From: Nocardioides glacieisoli
Lineage (GTDB): Bacteria > Actinomycetota > Actinomycetes > Propionibacteriales > Nocardioidaceae
Direction: 5' to 3'
Assembly: GCF_004137245.1 (NCBI RefSeq)
Contig: NZ_SDWS01000003.1
Coordinates: 372,001-436,000 of the forward strand
Length of the DNA: 64,000 bases
Shown here: one piece after another, positions 16,440 to 26,051 of the stretch
Layout: each line of letters opens with the position of its first letter
Numbering within the stretch: the first letter of the stretch is position 1
Made by a program: the position numbers and the translations under genes
Notes under the pieces: generated by a model
What the model was told of the DNA's origin: nothing
What the model saw: only the letters and a program-made list of their open reading frames with translations
The model's database searches: none

Positions 16440-17879
16440 TCAGCTCTTCGGCGTCTCCACCGCGGATCCGCCGCGGGTGCGCGTACGGCTGCGGCTGCGG
16501 TTGCGACGACGCGGGGCGTCGCCGGACTTCTCCGAGGAGCCCGAGTCCGAGCGGCTGGAGTCGGAACGACCCGAGTCCGAGCGGCCCGAGTCCGAGCGGC
16601 CCGAGCCACCGGAGCGGCCGCCGGCGCGCTCGCGCGGCGGGCGGTCGGCCTTGGGGGGCTGCGGCGCGGGGTCGACGATGCGGCCCTTGGTGCCCTCCGG
16701 GATGCCCTGGTCGTGGAACAGGTGCGGGGAGGTCGAGTAGGTCTCCTGCGGCTCCGGGAAGGGCAGGTCGAGCGCCTTGTTGATCATCTTCCAGCGGTGC
16801 AGGTCGGCCCAGTCGACGAACGTGATCGCGATGCCCGAGGCGCCCGCGCGGCCGGTGCGGCCGATGCGGTGGACGTAGGTCTTGTCGTCCTCGGGGCAGG
16901 TGTAGTTGATGACGTGGGAGACGCCGCGCACGTCGATGCCGCGGGCGGCGACGTCGGTGGCCACGAGGACGCGGATCTTGTCCTCGCGGAACTTGGCGAG
17001 CGCCTTCTCGCGCGCGACCTGCGCCATGTCGCCGTGCAGGGGCGAGGAGCTGAAGCCGCGCTCGGCGAGGTCGTCGGCGACGCGCTGGGCCTGACGCTTG
17101 GTGCGGGTGAAGACGATGATCTTCTCGGCGTCCTCGGCCTGCAGGACGCGGCCGATGATCTCGGGCTTGTCGAGGTCGTGGGCGAGGTAGATGAACTGCG
17201 CGGTGGCCGGCACCATCGTGGTGTCGTAGGACGACTCGGCGCGGATGTTCATCGGGTGGCGCATGTGGGTGCGGGCGAGCGCGACGATCGCTGCCGGCAT
17301 GGTGGCCGAGAACAGCATCGTCTGGCGGGTCTCGGGGGTCTTCGAGAGCAGCGTGATGACGTCGGGCAGGAAGCCGAGGTCGAGCATCTCGTCAGCCTCG
17401 TCGAGCACGAGCGCGTGCACGTGGGAGAGGTCGAGGGCGCGACGGTTGGCCAGGTCGATCAGGCGACCGGGGGTGCCGACGACGATGTCGACGCCGGACT
17501 CGAGGGCCTCGAGCTGGGTGTCGTAGCCGACGCCGCCGTAGACGGTGAGGACCCGCAGGCCGAGGTCCTTGCTGGCGAGCGCGAGGTCGCTGGACACCTG
17601 GAGCGCGAGCTCGCGGGTCGGGGCGACGATCAGCGCCTGCGGCTTGCCCTGCGGCATGTCGGCGTACGCCGGGTCGCTGGGCGCGACGCTGCGCTGCAGC
17701 ACCGGGATGCCGAAGGCGAGCGTCTTGCCGGTGCCCGTGCGGGCCTGGCCGATCAGGTCGGTGCCGAGGAGCGCGACCGAGAGGGTCATCTCCTGGATGG
17801 CGAAGGGGGTGGTGATGCCGGCGCGGTCGAGCGCGTCACAGATCTGGGCGTGCACGCCCAGTTCGCGGAAGGTGGTCAC
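16440..17879 (-). CDS. DEAD/DEAH box RNA helicase (RhlE-like)
   Basis: 479 residues from GTG 17879. The Q motif region FRELGVHAQICDAL...TPFAIQ, Walker A ARTGTGKT (45-52), PTRELALQ, VGTPGRLIDL, DEAD box LVLDEADEM, SAT motif LFSATMP and motif VI HRIGRTGRAGASG are all present. It should unwind structured RNA in the cytoplasm. The C-terminal tail after residue 400 is low-complexity, with RSDSG repeats and then an Arg-rich stretch (RRRNRSRSRTRTRG), probably an RNA-binding disordered region. It converges on the ParA-like gene with only 7 bp between stops. Confidence 0.94.
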   Translation of the reverse strand: MTTFRELGVHAQICDALDRAGITTPFAIQEMTLSVALLGTDLIGQARTGTGKTLAFGIPVLQRSVAPSDPAYADMPQGKPQALIVAPTRELALQVSSDLALASKDLGLRVLTVYGGVGYDTQLEALESGVDIVVGTPGRLIDLANRRALDLSHVHALVLDEADEMLDLGFLPDVITLLSKTPETRQTMLFSATMPAAIVALARTHMRHPMNIRAESSYDTTMVPATAQFIYLAHDLDKPEIIGRVLQAEDAEKIIVFTRTKRQAQRVADDLAERGFSSSPLHGDMAQVAREKALAKFREDKIRVLVATDVAARGIDVRGVSHVINYTCPEDDKTYVHRIGRTGRAGASGIAITFVDWADLHRWKMINKALDLPFPEPQETYSTSPHLFHDQGIPEGTKGRIVDPAPQPPKADRPPRERAGGRSGGSGRSDSGRSDSGRSDSSRSDSGSSEKSGDAPRRRNRSRSRTRTRGGSAVETPKS

Positions 17880-18036
17880 AGAGAGGTGTCGCTTTCAAGA
17901 GGTCTCAGACGAGAATGGATGTCCCACGCGTATGCGGTCAGCCACTCGAAAGGACCCTCTGGGGCTCTGCCAACCGCGCACATACAGGCGGCCACCGGCA
18001 CGGTTCACCGGGGCTCGGTCACCCCGATCCTATCGC

Positions 18037-18042
18037 TAGGCT
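18037..18042 (+). promoter_or_regulatory. -10 box TAGGCT of a leaderless promoter
   Basis: TAGGCT ends 6 nt before ATG 18049. It lies in the 169-bp gap between the divergent helicase and ferritin-like genes; the rest of the gap shows no other clear signal. Confidence 0.6.
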
Positions 18043-18048
18043 GCGAGC

Positions 18049-18723
18049 ATGACTGAATCGCCCGACGAGGACTACCGCCGCGCCGCCGTCGACCTCCTCG
18101 GTGCGATCGCCTACGGCGAGCTGTCGGCCTTCGAGCGGCTCGTCGAGGACGCCAAGATGGCGCCCGGGATCGGCGACAAGATCGCGATCGGCGCGATGGC
18201 CACCTCGGAGTTCGCCCACCTGCAGAAGCTCGTCGGCCGGCTCGAGGAGCTCGGCGCCGACCCGGCCGAGGCGATGCAGGCCTTCCAGGCCAGCTTCGAC
18301 AGCTTCCACGCCCACACGGCGCCGTCGGACTACTACGAGGGCCTGATCAAGGCCTACGTCGGCGACGGCCTCGCCGCGGACTTCTACCGCGAGATCGCGG
18401 CCTACCTCGACCCCGAGACCCGCGAGGTGATCATCGCGTCGCTGGAGGACTCCGGGCAGACCGCGTTCATCGTCGAGCGGGTCCGCGCGGGCATCGCCCA
18501 CGACCACCGGCTCGGCGGTCGGCTCGCCCTGTGGGGCCGCCGGCTGATGGGCGAGGCGCTGACCCAGGCCCAGCGGGTCGCCGGCGACCGGGACTCCCTC
18601 ACGGCACTCCTCGCCGGGGGAGTCGACCGCCCCGGTCTCGACCTGGCCGCGCTCGGGCGGATGTTCACCCGCCTCACCGAGCTGCACGCTGCGCGGATGG
18701 CGGAGCTGGGCCTGGACTCCTGA
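18049..18723 (+). CDS. Ferritin-like fold protein (MiaE_2-like, Rv3210c type)
   Basis: 224 residues, all-alpha. DYRRAAVDLLGAIAYGELSAFERL and the paired Glu/His helices (SEFAHLQKLVGRLEE) fit the ferritin-like hydroxylase family related to tRNA 2-methylthio-hydroxylase. Conserved Glu residues in helices 1-2 would bind a di-iron centre, but family members of unknown function are common. Its position between a DEAD-box helicase and DUF3107/TetR/MoeZ is conserved in actinobacteria, including mycobacteria. Confidence 0.8.
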   Translation: MTESPDEDYRRAAVDLLGAIAYGELSAFERLVEDAKMAPGIGDKIAIGAMATSEFAHLQKLVGRLEELGADPAEAMQAFQASFDSFHAHTAPSDYYEGLIKAYVGDGLAADFYREIAAYLDPETREVIIASLEDSGQTAFIVERVRAGIAHDHRLGGRLALWGRRLMGEALTQAQRVAGDRDSLTALLAGGVDRPGLDLAALGRMFTRLTELHAARMAELGLDS

Positions 18724-18767
18724 GCCCGCCCCGCACGCTCGTCAGCACGAAGGGGCGTACGACGTGA

Positions 18768-18802
18768 CGAGGCCCCGCACCCGAATCGGGTGCGGGGCCT
18801 CG
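18768..18802. terminator. Bidirectional terminator hairpin
   Basis: A 17-bp perfect GC-rich stem with a 1-nt centre sits between the convergent ferritin-like gene and the GlsB-like gene (stop at 18819). A classic junction terminator for a GC-rich genome. Confidence 0.75.
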
Positions 18803-18818
18803 TGCGGAAGTGCGTGGG

Positions 18819-19103
18819 TCAGACGCGCGTGCGGCTGCCGCTGTTGCGTCCGGTGACCGTCGAGGCGATCACCACGAGGACGGCCGCGGTGATGACCGAG
18901 ACGATCCAACGCGTCCAGTCGATGCCGCCGGAACCATCGCCACCGAAGAACGAGTAGATCGCGTAGCCGAGAAGGACGCCACCGATGCCGCACAGGATCG
19001 TGAGCCAGATCGGGATGTTGTCCTTGTCGCCCGGCGCGACGAGCTTGCCGAGCAGACCGATGATCGCGCCCACGATGATGAGGACGATGATTTCTACGAC
19101 CAT
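18819..19103 (-). CDS. GlsB/YeaQ/YmgE family stress-response membrane protein
   Basis: 94 residues with three hydrophobic segments. VEIIVLIIVGAIIGLLGKL and IPIWLTILCGIGGVLLGY, with conserved glycines, are the Transgly_assoc family pattern. Related proteins are induced by acid or general stress; the molecular role is not known. ATG 19103 has an AAAGGTGG ribosome site. The frame is open upstream to 19370, but similarity starts here. Confidence 0.85.
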   Translation of the reverse strand: MVVEIIVLIIVGAIIGLLGKLVAPGDKDNIPIWLTILCGIGGVLLGYAIYSFFGGDGSGGIDWTRWIVSVITAAVLVVIASTVTGRNSGSRTRV

Positions 19104-19221
19104 TGTTGGCCACCTTTCTTTGCCACGGGTTCGTGGACCTGGGTGCCGGCATGGTGTGCCGACGTGTTCATGATGCCGGTACCCCGTGGTGCAGGAACAA
19201 TGCGCCACGCCCGAAGGGGTG

Positions 19222-19440
19222 TCAGCGGAAGCCGACCGCGCTCGAGGTGGGGGAGCCCAGCTCGAGGTAGGCGATCTTGTCGGCCGGCACGATGACGGTG
19301 CGGCCCTTGACGTCGGCGAGGCGCAGCACGCCGTTGCCGGCGAGTGCGTCGGAGAGGTGCTGCTCGACATCCTCGGGCGTGCTGTCGGTGTCGAGCACCA
19401 GCTCGCGCTGGGCGTTCTGCACGCCGATCTTGACCTCCAC
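19222..19440 (-). CDS. DUF3107 family protein (TB9.4/Rv3208A homologue)
   Basis: 72 residues from GTG 19440, preceded by AAGGAG. The sequence VKIGVQNAQRELVLDTDST...VIVPADKIAYLELG is diagnostic for DUF3107, a small beta-rich protein found across actinobacteria. Gene order TetR-DUF3107-MoeZ region matches Rv3208-Rv3208A-Rv3206c. No function is established. Confidence 0.88.
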   Translation of the reverse strand: MEVKIGVQNAQRELVLDTDSTPEDVEQHLSDALAGNGVLRLADVKGRTVIVPADKIAYLELGSPTSSAVGFR

Positions 19441-19517
19441 GGTGTAGCTCCTTGCTGAGTTTCGGGGGTTGCGGGGTGGTGTTCGTCCTGCCCAGTGTGT
19501 CGGGCCGGTGGTTGTGA

Positions 19518-20162
19518 TCAGTGGTCGTCGGTCCTCGGGTAGCCGCGGATGCCGCGCCAGGCCAGACCGGAGATCAGGGACGCGGCGTCCTCCCGGGGGA
19601 TGGTGCCGCCGCCCGCGAGCCAGAACCGCGCGGACACCTGCGCCATTCCCACCAGCGAGACCGCCAGCAGCTGCGACGGCTCGTCGGGCAGGCCGGTGTC
19701 GGTGCGGATCACGTCGGCGATCATGGAGGCGCACTCGGTCGTCACCCGGTCGACCCGCTCGCGCACGTCGGGCTCGCTGGTGAGGTCGGACTCGAAGACC
19801 AGCCGGAACGCGCCCTCCTCGGACGCGACGTAGCTGTAGAACACCTGCATGGTCGCTGCCACGCGGTCCTTGTTGTCGTTCGTGGACGCCAGCGCGGCGC
19901 GGCAGTTGTCGATGATGAGGTCGCACGAGGTGTCGAGCAGCGCGAGGTAGAGGTCGAGCTTGCCCGGGAAGTGCTGGTAGAGCACGGGCTTGGAGACACC
20001 GGCGCGCTCGGCGATGTCGTCCATCGCGGCCGCGTGGTAGCCCTGCGCCACGAACACCTCGAGCGCCGACTCGAGGAGCTGGGCTCGGCGCTCGCGCCGG
20101 GGCATCCGGCCGCCGCGCGGGCGCGGTGCGTCGGTGTCGGTGTCGGTGCCGCCTGCGGTCAC
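19518..20162 (-). CDS. TetR/AcrR family transcriptional regulator (Rv3208-like)
   Basis: 214 residues from GTG 20162 with AGGAGAAGGAC just upstream. The helix-turn-helix is in residues about 25-70 (RRAQLLESALEVFVAQGYHA, then DIAERAGVSKPVLYQHF). The ligand-binding C-terminal domain contains VFESDLTSEPDVRERV, typical of this actinobacterial subgroup. It is divergent from moeZ across 180 bp and co-directional with the DUF3107 gene 77 bp downstream, so it may control itself, moeZ or both. The effector is unknown. Confidence 0.9.
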   Translation of the reverse strand: MTAGGTDTDTDAPRPRGGRMPRRERRAQLLESALEVFVAQGYHAAAMDDIAERAGVSKPVLYQHFPGKLDLYLALLDTSCDLIIDNCRAALASTNDNKDRVAATMQVFYSYVASEEGAFRLVFESDLTSEPDVRERVDRVTTECASMIADVIRTDTGLPDEPSQLLAVSLVGMAQVSARFWLAGGGTIPREDAASLISGLAWRGIRGYPRTDDH

Positions 20163-20198
20163 GTCCTTCTCCTGCTGCTGGGGGTACTGCTGAGTAGT

Positions 20199-20221
20199 GG
20201 TGGCCGAGCCTATAGGCCACC
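20199..20221. promoter_or_regulatory. Inverted repeat GGTGGCC-N9-GGCCACC, candidate TetR operator
   Basis: A 7-bp perfect dyad with a 9-bp centre lies in the tetR/moeZ divergent gap. The centre contains, on the minus strand, TAGGCT, a plausible -10 for the tetR gene; binding here would repress it. Assignment to this regulator is inference from position. Confidence 0.45.
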
Positions 20222-20342
20222 GGCCGGGTGGGGGCACGTCCGGATGCCGGGACGTCGTACGCCGGGCTTGGGACGCGGCGGGAACATGGACGAGGTCCCG
20301 CCTGTTGTCCCGGGACCTGGTCGCCACCCTTGAGGAGTCCCC

Positions 20343-21542
20343 GTGTCCTACCCGCCGCTCGTCGAGCCGGCTGCCGAGCTCACCACCGACGAGGTGCGCC
20401 GCTACAGCCGCCACCTGATCATCCCGGACGTCGGGATGAGCGGACAGAAGCGCCTGAAGAACGCCAAGGTGCTCGTCATCGGCGCCGGCGGCCTCGGCTC
20501 TCCCGCCCTGCTCTACCTGGCCGCGGCCGGTGTGGGCACCCTCGGCATCGCCGAGTTCGACACGGTCGACGAGTCCAACCTGCAGCGCCAGGTGATCCAC
20601 GGGGTCAGCGACATCGACAAGCCCAAGGGGCTCTCGGCCAAGGAGTCGATCGCCGAGATCAACCCGTACGTCGAGGTCGTCCTCCACGAGGAGCGGCTCG
20701 ACAACGACAACGTGATGTCCGTCTTCGAGGGCTACGACCTCATCGTCGACGGCACCGACAACTTCGCCACGCGCTACATGGTCAACGACGCGGCGTACTT
20801 CCTGCAGATCCCCTACGTCTGGGGCTCGATCTACCGCTTCGACGGCCAGGCGAGCGTGTTCGCGCCGTCGCTCGGCGAGGACCTTCCCTGCTACCGCTGC
20901 CTCTACCCCGAGCCGCCGCCGCCGGGCATGGTGCCGAGCTGCGCCGAGGGCGGCGTCCTCGGCGTCCTGTGCGCCGCGATCGGCTCGATCCAGGTCAACG
21001 AGGCCATCAAGCTGCTCACCGGCATCGGCGACCCGATCGCGGGCAAGCTGATGATCTACGACGCCCTCGAGATGGAGTACCGCAAGCTGAAGGTCCGCAA
21101 GGACCCCAACTGCGCGCTCTGCGGCGAGAACGCCACCGTCACCGGGCTCATCGACTACGACGCCTTCTGCGGCGCCGTCTCCGACGAGGCCGCCGAGGCC
21201 GCCGCTGGTTCGACGATCTCGGTCAAGCAGCTCGAGCAGATGCTCGGCGAGCGCGAGGCGGGGGAGCGCGACTTCGTGCTCGTCGACGTCCGTGAGCCCA
21301 ACGAGGCGGAGATCAACCACATCCCCGGTGCGGTGCTGATCCCGAAGGGCGAGTTCCTCAACGGAAACGCGCTCTCCCAGCTGCCGAGCGACAAGCAGGT
21401 CGTCATGCACTGCAAGTCGGGAGTCCGCTCGGCCGAGACGCTCGCGATCGTCAAGGGAGCCGGCTACGCCGACGCGGTGCACGTCGGCGGTGGCGTGGTC
21501 GCCTGGGTCAACCAGATCGACCCGAGCCAGCCGTCGTACTAG
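20343..21542 (+). CDS. moeZ: Adenylyltransferase/sulfurtransferase MoeZ
   Basis: 399 residues from GTG 20343 (GAGGAG 5 nt upstream). The N-terminal ThiF/E1-like domain has VLVIGAGGLGSPALLYL (ATP loop at 47-53) and the zinc cysteines C183xxC186 and C257xxC260. The C-terminal rhodanese domain carries Cys357 in HCKSGVRS as the persulfide site. MoeZ activates and sulfurates the C terminus of small carrier proteins for molybdopterin, cysteine or thioamide biosynthesis. A molybdenum hydroxylase is encoded later in the window, which this enzyme could indirectly support. Confidence 0.95.
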   Translation: MSYPPLVEPAAELTTDEVRRYSRHLIIPDVGMSGQKRLKNAKVLVIGAGGLGSPALLYLAAAGVGTLGIAEFDTVDESNLQRQVIHGVSDIDKPKGLSAKESIAEINPYVEVVLHEERLDNDNVMSVFEGYDLIVDGTDNFATRYMVNDAAYFLQIPYVWGSIYRFDGQASVFAPSLGEDLPCYRCLYPEPPPPGMVPSCAEGGVLGVLCAAIGSIQVNEAIKLLTGIGDPIAGKLMIYDALEMEYRKLKVRKDPNCALCGENATVTGLIDYDAFCGAVSDEAAEAAAGSTISVKQLEQMLGEREAGERDFVLVDVREPNEAEINHIPGAVLIPKGEFLNGNALSQLPSDKQVVMHCKSGVRSAETLAIVKGAGYADAVHVGGGVVAWVNQIDPSQPSY

Positions 21543-21600
21543 TAGTCCGGGATGACTACTCGCGCGTAACCCGTTCGGGTGGGGCCTCGTTGGGAATGGC

Positions 21601-22476
21601 ATGCCCACTCCCACGAAGCTCCTGACCCTCGCTGCCGCGGCCGGACTCGTCGCGGCAGCCGCGACCAGCGCCCCTGCGTCCGCCGCGCTCGGCACGACGC
21701 AGGCCGCTGCCGCCTACGCGCCCGCCGACACCGCGACGATCCACCCCGGCGTCCAGATGTACACCGAGGGTGCCCAGTGCACGGCGAACTTCGTCTTCAC
21801 CGACGGCGCCGGTGCGACGTACGTCGGCTACGCCGCGCACTGCGCCGGCCTCGGTGAGGCCACCGACACCGACGGGTGCACCTCGCCGTCGCTCCCGCTC
21901 GGCACCAGGGTCGACTTCGTCGAGGGTGGCTCGCTGGTCGGCGAGGGCACGCGCGTGGGCGGCGGCACCCTGGCCTACTCGTCCTGGCTCACCATGCAGC
22001 AGCGCGGCGAGACCGACGCAGATGCCTGCGCCTACAACGACCTCGCCCTGGTGAAGGTCGACGCCGCGGACGTCGCCAAGGTCAACCCGTCGATCCCGTT
22101 CTGGGGCGGCCCGGTCGGACTCAACACCACGGGCACGGCCGCGGGCGACACCGTCCACAGCTACGGCAACTCCAGCATCCGCGCCGGGATCGAGCAGCTC
22201 TCGCCCAAGCAGGGCGTCAGCCTCGGCACCGACCCGAGCGGCTGGACGCACCCGGTCTACACGGTGACGCCCGGCGTCCCCGGCGACTCGGGCAGCGCCT
22301 TCCTCGACGCCGAGGGCAACGCGCTCGGCACGCTGTCGACCCTCGCGCTCGCGCCGCTCGCCGGTTCGAACGGCGTCGGCGACCTCGCCCACGAGCTGGC
22401 GTACGCCCAGGCCAACGGTCCCATCGCCGGCCTGAGCCTGGTGCCGGGCACGGAGCCGTTCAGCCCCCTCCTCTGA
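21601..22476 (+). CDS. Secreted chymotrypsin-like serine protease (S1 family)
   Basis: 291 residues. A signal peptide (about residues 1-29, ending APASA) directs export. The triad is visible as His80 in GYAAHC, Asp147 in YNDLALVKV and Ser230 in GVPGDSGSAF. Cys pairs C60/C81 and C93/C143 could form disulfides. It resembles streptogrisin-type extracellular proteases but lacks an obvious long pro-region, so it may be made nearly mature. No dedicated inhibitor or secretion gene is adjacent. Confidence 0.88.
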   Translation: MPTPTKLLTLAAAAGLVAAAATSAPASAALGTTQAAAAYAPADTATIHPGVQMYTEGAQCTANFVFTDGAGATYVGYAAHCAGLGEATDTDGCTSPSLPLGTRVDFVEGGSLVGEGTRVGGGTLAYSSWLTMQQRGETDADACAYNDLALVKVDAADVAKVNPSIPFWGGPVGLNTTGTAAGDTVHSYGNSSIRAGIEQLSPKQGVSLGTDPSGWTHPVYTVTPGVPGDSGSAFLDAEGNALGTLSTLALAPLAGSNGVGDLAHELAYAQANGPIAGLSLVPGTEPFSPLL

Positions 22477-22522
22477 GGCACACGCCCCCGCAACCCCCCT
22501 CGCACGGCGCGACCCGGTGACC

Positions 22523-22528
22523 TAGGGT
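22523..22528 (+). promoter_or_regulatory. -10 box TAGGGT of a leaderless promoter
   Basis: TAGGGT ends 6 nt before ATG 22535 and would drive the seven-gene overlapping set 22535-27581. Confidence 0.6.
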
Positions 22529-22534
22529 CGCGCC

Positions 22535-23332
22535 ATGCGTGCGCTCCGGGACGTCTCGCCTCCCGTACGCGCTGTGGTGACGGTGGCCGCGACCAGCCTC
22601 TTCATGGTGCTGGTCGCGTGGGCGACGCTGATCGGACCCGACGAGGTCTTCACCGGCCCGGGGCCCCGCCCCGCGCAGGACGTCACGACACCGACGTCGT
22701 GCATCCCGTTGCCGGAGGAGACCGCCCCGGACGGCATCATCACCTACGGCGTGCCCGACGACATCAACGAGCGCGACTACTGCGACCCACCGGGCGCGAG
22801 CATCGACGACTACCGCGACCTCGCCGAACAGAACCCGCCGCCCTGGTGGGTCAAGGTGCTGGTCTACGTCATCCTCTTCGGCCTCCTCGGGCTGGTCGCC
22901 GGAGGCGTGCTCTGGCTCCTGGTGACGGTCGTGCGCGCGGCCCTGTCGCGTCGCGGCGGCGAGGAGCGGGTCGACGTCGCGCTCACCGTTCTCGACGAGC
23001 CCGACCGCGTGGCCGCAGCGGTCGTCGCCGACGCGGAGGAGCAGGACGCGCTGCTGCGCGACGGTGACGCCCGCAACGCCATCGTGGCCGCCTGGCACCG
23101 CTTCGAGGTCCAGGGCGAGGCCGCAGGGGTGCCGCGCCACGGAGCAGAGACCTCGTCCGAGTACGCCCTGCGGTTCCTCGACCTGGCGGACGCCGACACC
23201 GGACCGGTGCGACGCCTCGCCGAGCTCTACCGCGAGGCGAGGTTCTCCGAGCACGAGATCACCGAGCAGCACCGCGCGGAGGCGCTGGACACCCTCGCTG
23301 CGATCCGCCGCAGCCTGGGGGTGCGCGCGTGA
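22535..23332 (+). CDS. DUF4129 domain membrane protein
   Basis: 265 residues. One transmembrane helix near the N terminus (about 15-35), an extracytoplasmic segment containing two Cys, a second helix around 108-130, and then a cytoplasmic C-terminal domain. In that domain AIVAAWHRFE...ETSSEYALRFL and LAELYREARFSEHEIT are hallmarks of DUF4129. These proteins accompany MoxR ATPases and DUF58 proteins, as here. The module is thought to assemble or modify envelope or metal-containing proteins, but no reaction is established. Confidence 0.8.
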   Translation: MRALRDVSPPVRAVVTVAATSLFMVLVAWATLIGPDEVFTGPGPRPAQDVTTPTSCIPLPEETAPDGIITYGVPDDINERDYCDPPGASIDDYRDLAEQNPPPWWVKVLVYVILFGLLGLVAGGVLWLLVTVVRAALSRRGGEERVDVALTVLDEPDRVAAAVVADAEEQDALLRDGDARNAIVAAWHRFEVQGEAAGVPRHGAETSSEYALRFLDLADADTGPVRRLAELYREARFSEHEITEQHRAEALDTLAAIRRSLGVRA

Positions 23333-23752
23333 AGGTGTCCCGCCGCTGGAGCGGCCGGATCGGCGGCGCGGTGGTCCTCGCCGCGATCGGCTACGCGGTC
23401 GCCATCTGGCTCGACTTCGAGCCCCGCCCCTTCCCGTACGCCGTCTGGGCTCTCGTCGTGATCGCGATGACGTACCTCCTGATCGACACCGTCGAGGCCC
23501 CGGTCTCCCACTGGCAGCACCAGGTCCCGCACCACCGCTCGGACCGCGTCGACGAGGTCACGTCCGACCTGCGCGTCCTGTCCAGCCACCAGCACGCCGA
23601 CCACCCCTCGACCGCGCTGGCCGAGCGGCTGGTCGCCCTGGCGAGGGGCCGCGACCCGGACCTCGCCGCCGAGATCCAGCGCGACCTCACCGGCCGGGAC
23701 CGCATCCGGCCCGCCGACATCGACACCATCCTGACCCGAATCGAGGAGTCCC

Positions 23753-23766
<14 letters not shown>
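23329..23766 (+). CDS. Small membrane protein of the MoxR/DUF58 operon
   Basis: 145 residues from GTG 23329, overlapping the previous stop by 4 bp. Two hydrophobic helices lie at about 12-27 and 37-55, followed by a hydrophilic cytoplasmic tail with several His residues. No family recognised. Its fixed place between the DUF4129 and MoxR genes argues for a role in the same membrane complex. Confidence 0.75.
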
Positions 23767-24766
<1,000 letters not shown>

Positions 24767-24773
24767 CCTCGCG

Positions 24774-26051
24774 GTGACCTCCTGGCGGCCCACTCCCGCG
24801 CTCGTCCGTTCCTGCCTGCTGGCGCTCGGCGGGATGACCGGCGGGGTCGTGCTGGGCCAGGAGGTGCTGGTCGTCCTGGCCGCTCCCTTCGCGGTCCTGG
24901 CCGCCATGGGGCTGGCCGCGCGACCGCGCACGGCACCGCTGGTGTCCGCCCAGCTCGACCACGTCCGCCTGCACGAGGGCCAGGCCACGACGTCGCGCCT
25001 CGAGGTCGCCGACCTCGACGGGGTCGAGCACATCGCCCGCGTCGCCCTCCCCGCGCCGCACGTCGCCACCCGGCCGGCGTACGGGGCCGCAGGGTCGTTG
25101 GTCGACGAAGAGCTGCCGACGATCGTCTTCAGCCCCCGACGCTGGGGTCGACGTGCAGTGGGCGCCGAGCGGGTGGCCCTGACCTCCGCCTGGGCGGGGT
25201 GGGTCTGGGGCCCGCTCGACCTGCCGGAGCGGGGCTTCAACGTGCTGCCCCAGACGGCGCCGTACGACTCCCGCGCTGAGGTGCCCCAGCCCGACGGGCT
25301 CGTCGGCCGGCACCGGTCGCGGCGGCTCGGCAGCGGCACCGAGTTCGAGGGGATCCGGCCGTTCGCGACCGGGGACCGGCTCAAGCGGATCACCTGGCCG
25401 GTCTCGCTGCGCACCGGTGAGCTCCACGTGATCACGACCCGGGCCGAGCAGGACGCCGGTGTGTGGCTCGTGCTCGACGGCCTCGGCGACATGGGTGTCT
25501 CGGGCGGCATCGACGGCGCGGCCAGCACGCTGGACCTGACCGTGCGAGCGGCCTCGGCGCTCGCCGAGCACCACGTCCGCACCGGCGACCGGGTGGGGAT
25601 GCTGGTGGTGTCGGCGGACGGCACCCGGGTGCCGCTGGGCTCCGGTGCCCGCCACCTCCAGCGCCTGCAGGGCACGCTCGCCCGGGTCCGTACGGAGGCG
25701 CGCGGCGTCGCGCCCGACCGCCTCGACCTCGGGGCGGGAGCCGGCAGCGTGGTCTACGTGCTGTCGCCGATGTTCTTCACGCCGCTGGTCACCGCCACCG
25801 CGACCCTCCAGCGCGGCGGCGGTTCGGTGGTGGTCATCGACACCATCGGGGACGCGATGACGACACGCGACGGTGACCGGCTCGAGCTGGCCTCGCTCGC
25901 CTCCCGCATGCAGAAGGTGGAGCGCGACGACCGGTTGCAGCGCCTGGCCGAGCTCGGCACCCCGGTCGTGCCGTGGCGTGGACCGGGCACGCTCGACACC
26001 GTCCTGCAGCAGCTCGCGCGACGCGGTCGCGCGCCCAAGGTGCGTGCGTGA
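24774..26051 (+). CDS. DUF58 domain-containing protein
   Basis: 425 residues from GTG 24774, 7 bp after moxR. Two N-terminal hydrophobic helices (about 10-45) anchor it. The DUF58 core FEGIRPFATGDRLKRITWPV (around residue 190-215) is followed by a VWA-like fold with VWLVLDGLGD holding part of a metal-site pattern. DUF58 proteins are the usual partners of MoxR ATPases. The frame is open upstream but similarity begins at this start. Confidence 0.88.
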   Translation: MTSWRPTPALVRSCLLALGGMTGGVVLGQEVLVVLAAPFAVLAAMGLAARPRTAPLVSAQLDHVRLHEGQATTSRLEVADLDGVEHIARVALPAPHVATRPAYGAAGSLVDEELPTIVFSPRRWGRRAVGAERVALTSAWAGWVWGPLDLPERGFNVLPQTAPYDSRAEVPQPDGLVGRHRSRRLGSGTEFEGIRPFATGDRLKRITWPVSLRTGELHVITTRAEQDAGVWLVLDGLGDMGVSGGIDGAASTLDLTVRAASALAEHHVRTGDRVGMLVVSADGTRVPLGSGARHLQRLQGTLARVRTEARGVAPDRLDLGAGAGSVVYVLSPMFFTPLVTATATLQRGGGSVVVIDTIGDAMTTRDGDRLELASLASRMQKVERDDRLQRLAELGTPVVPWRGPGTLDTVLQQLARRGRAPKVRA

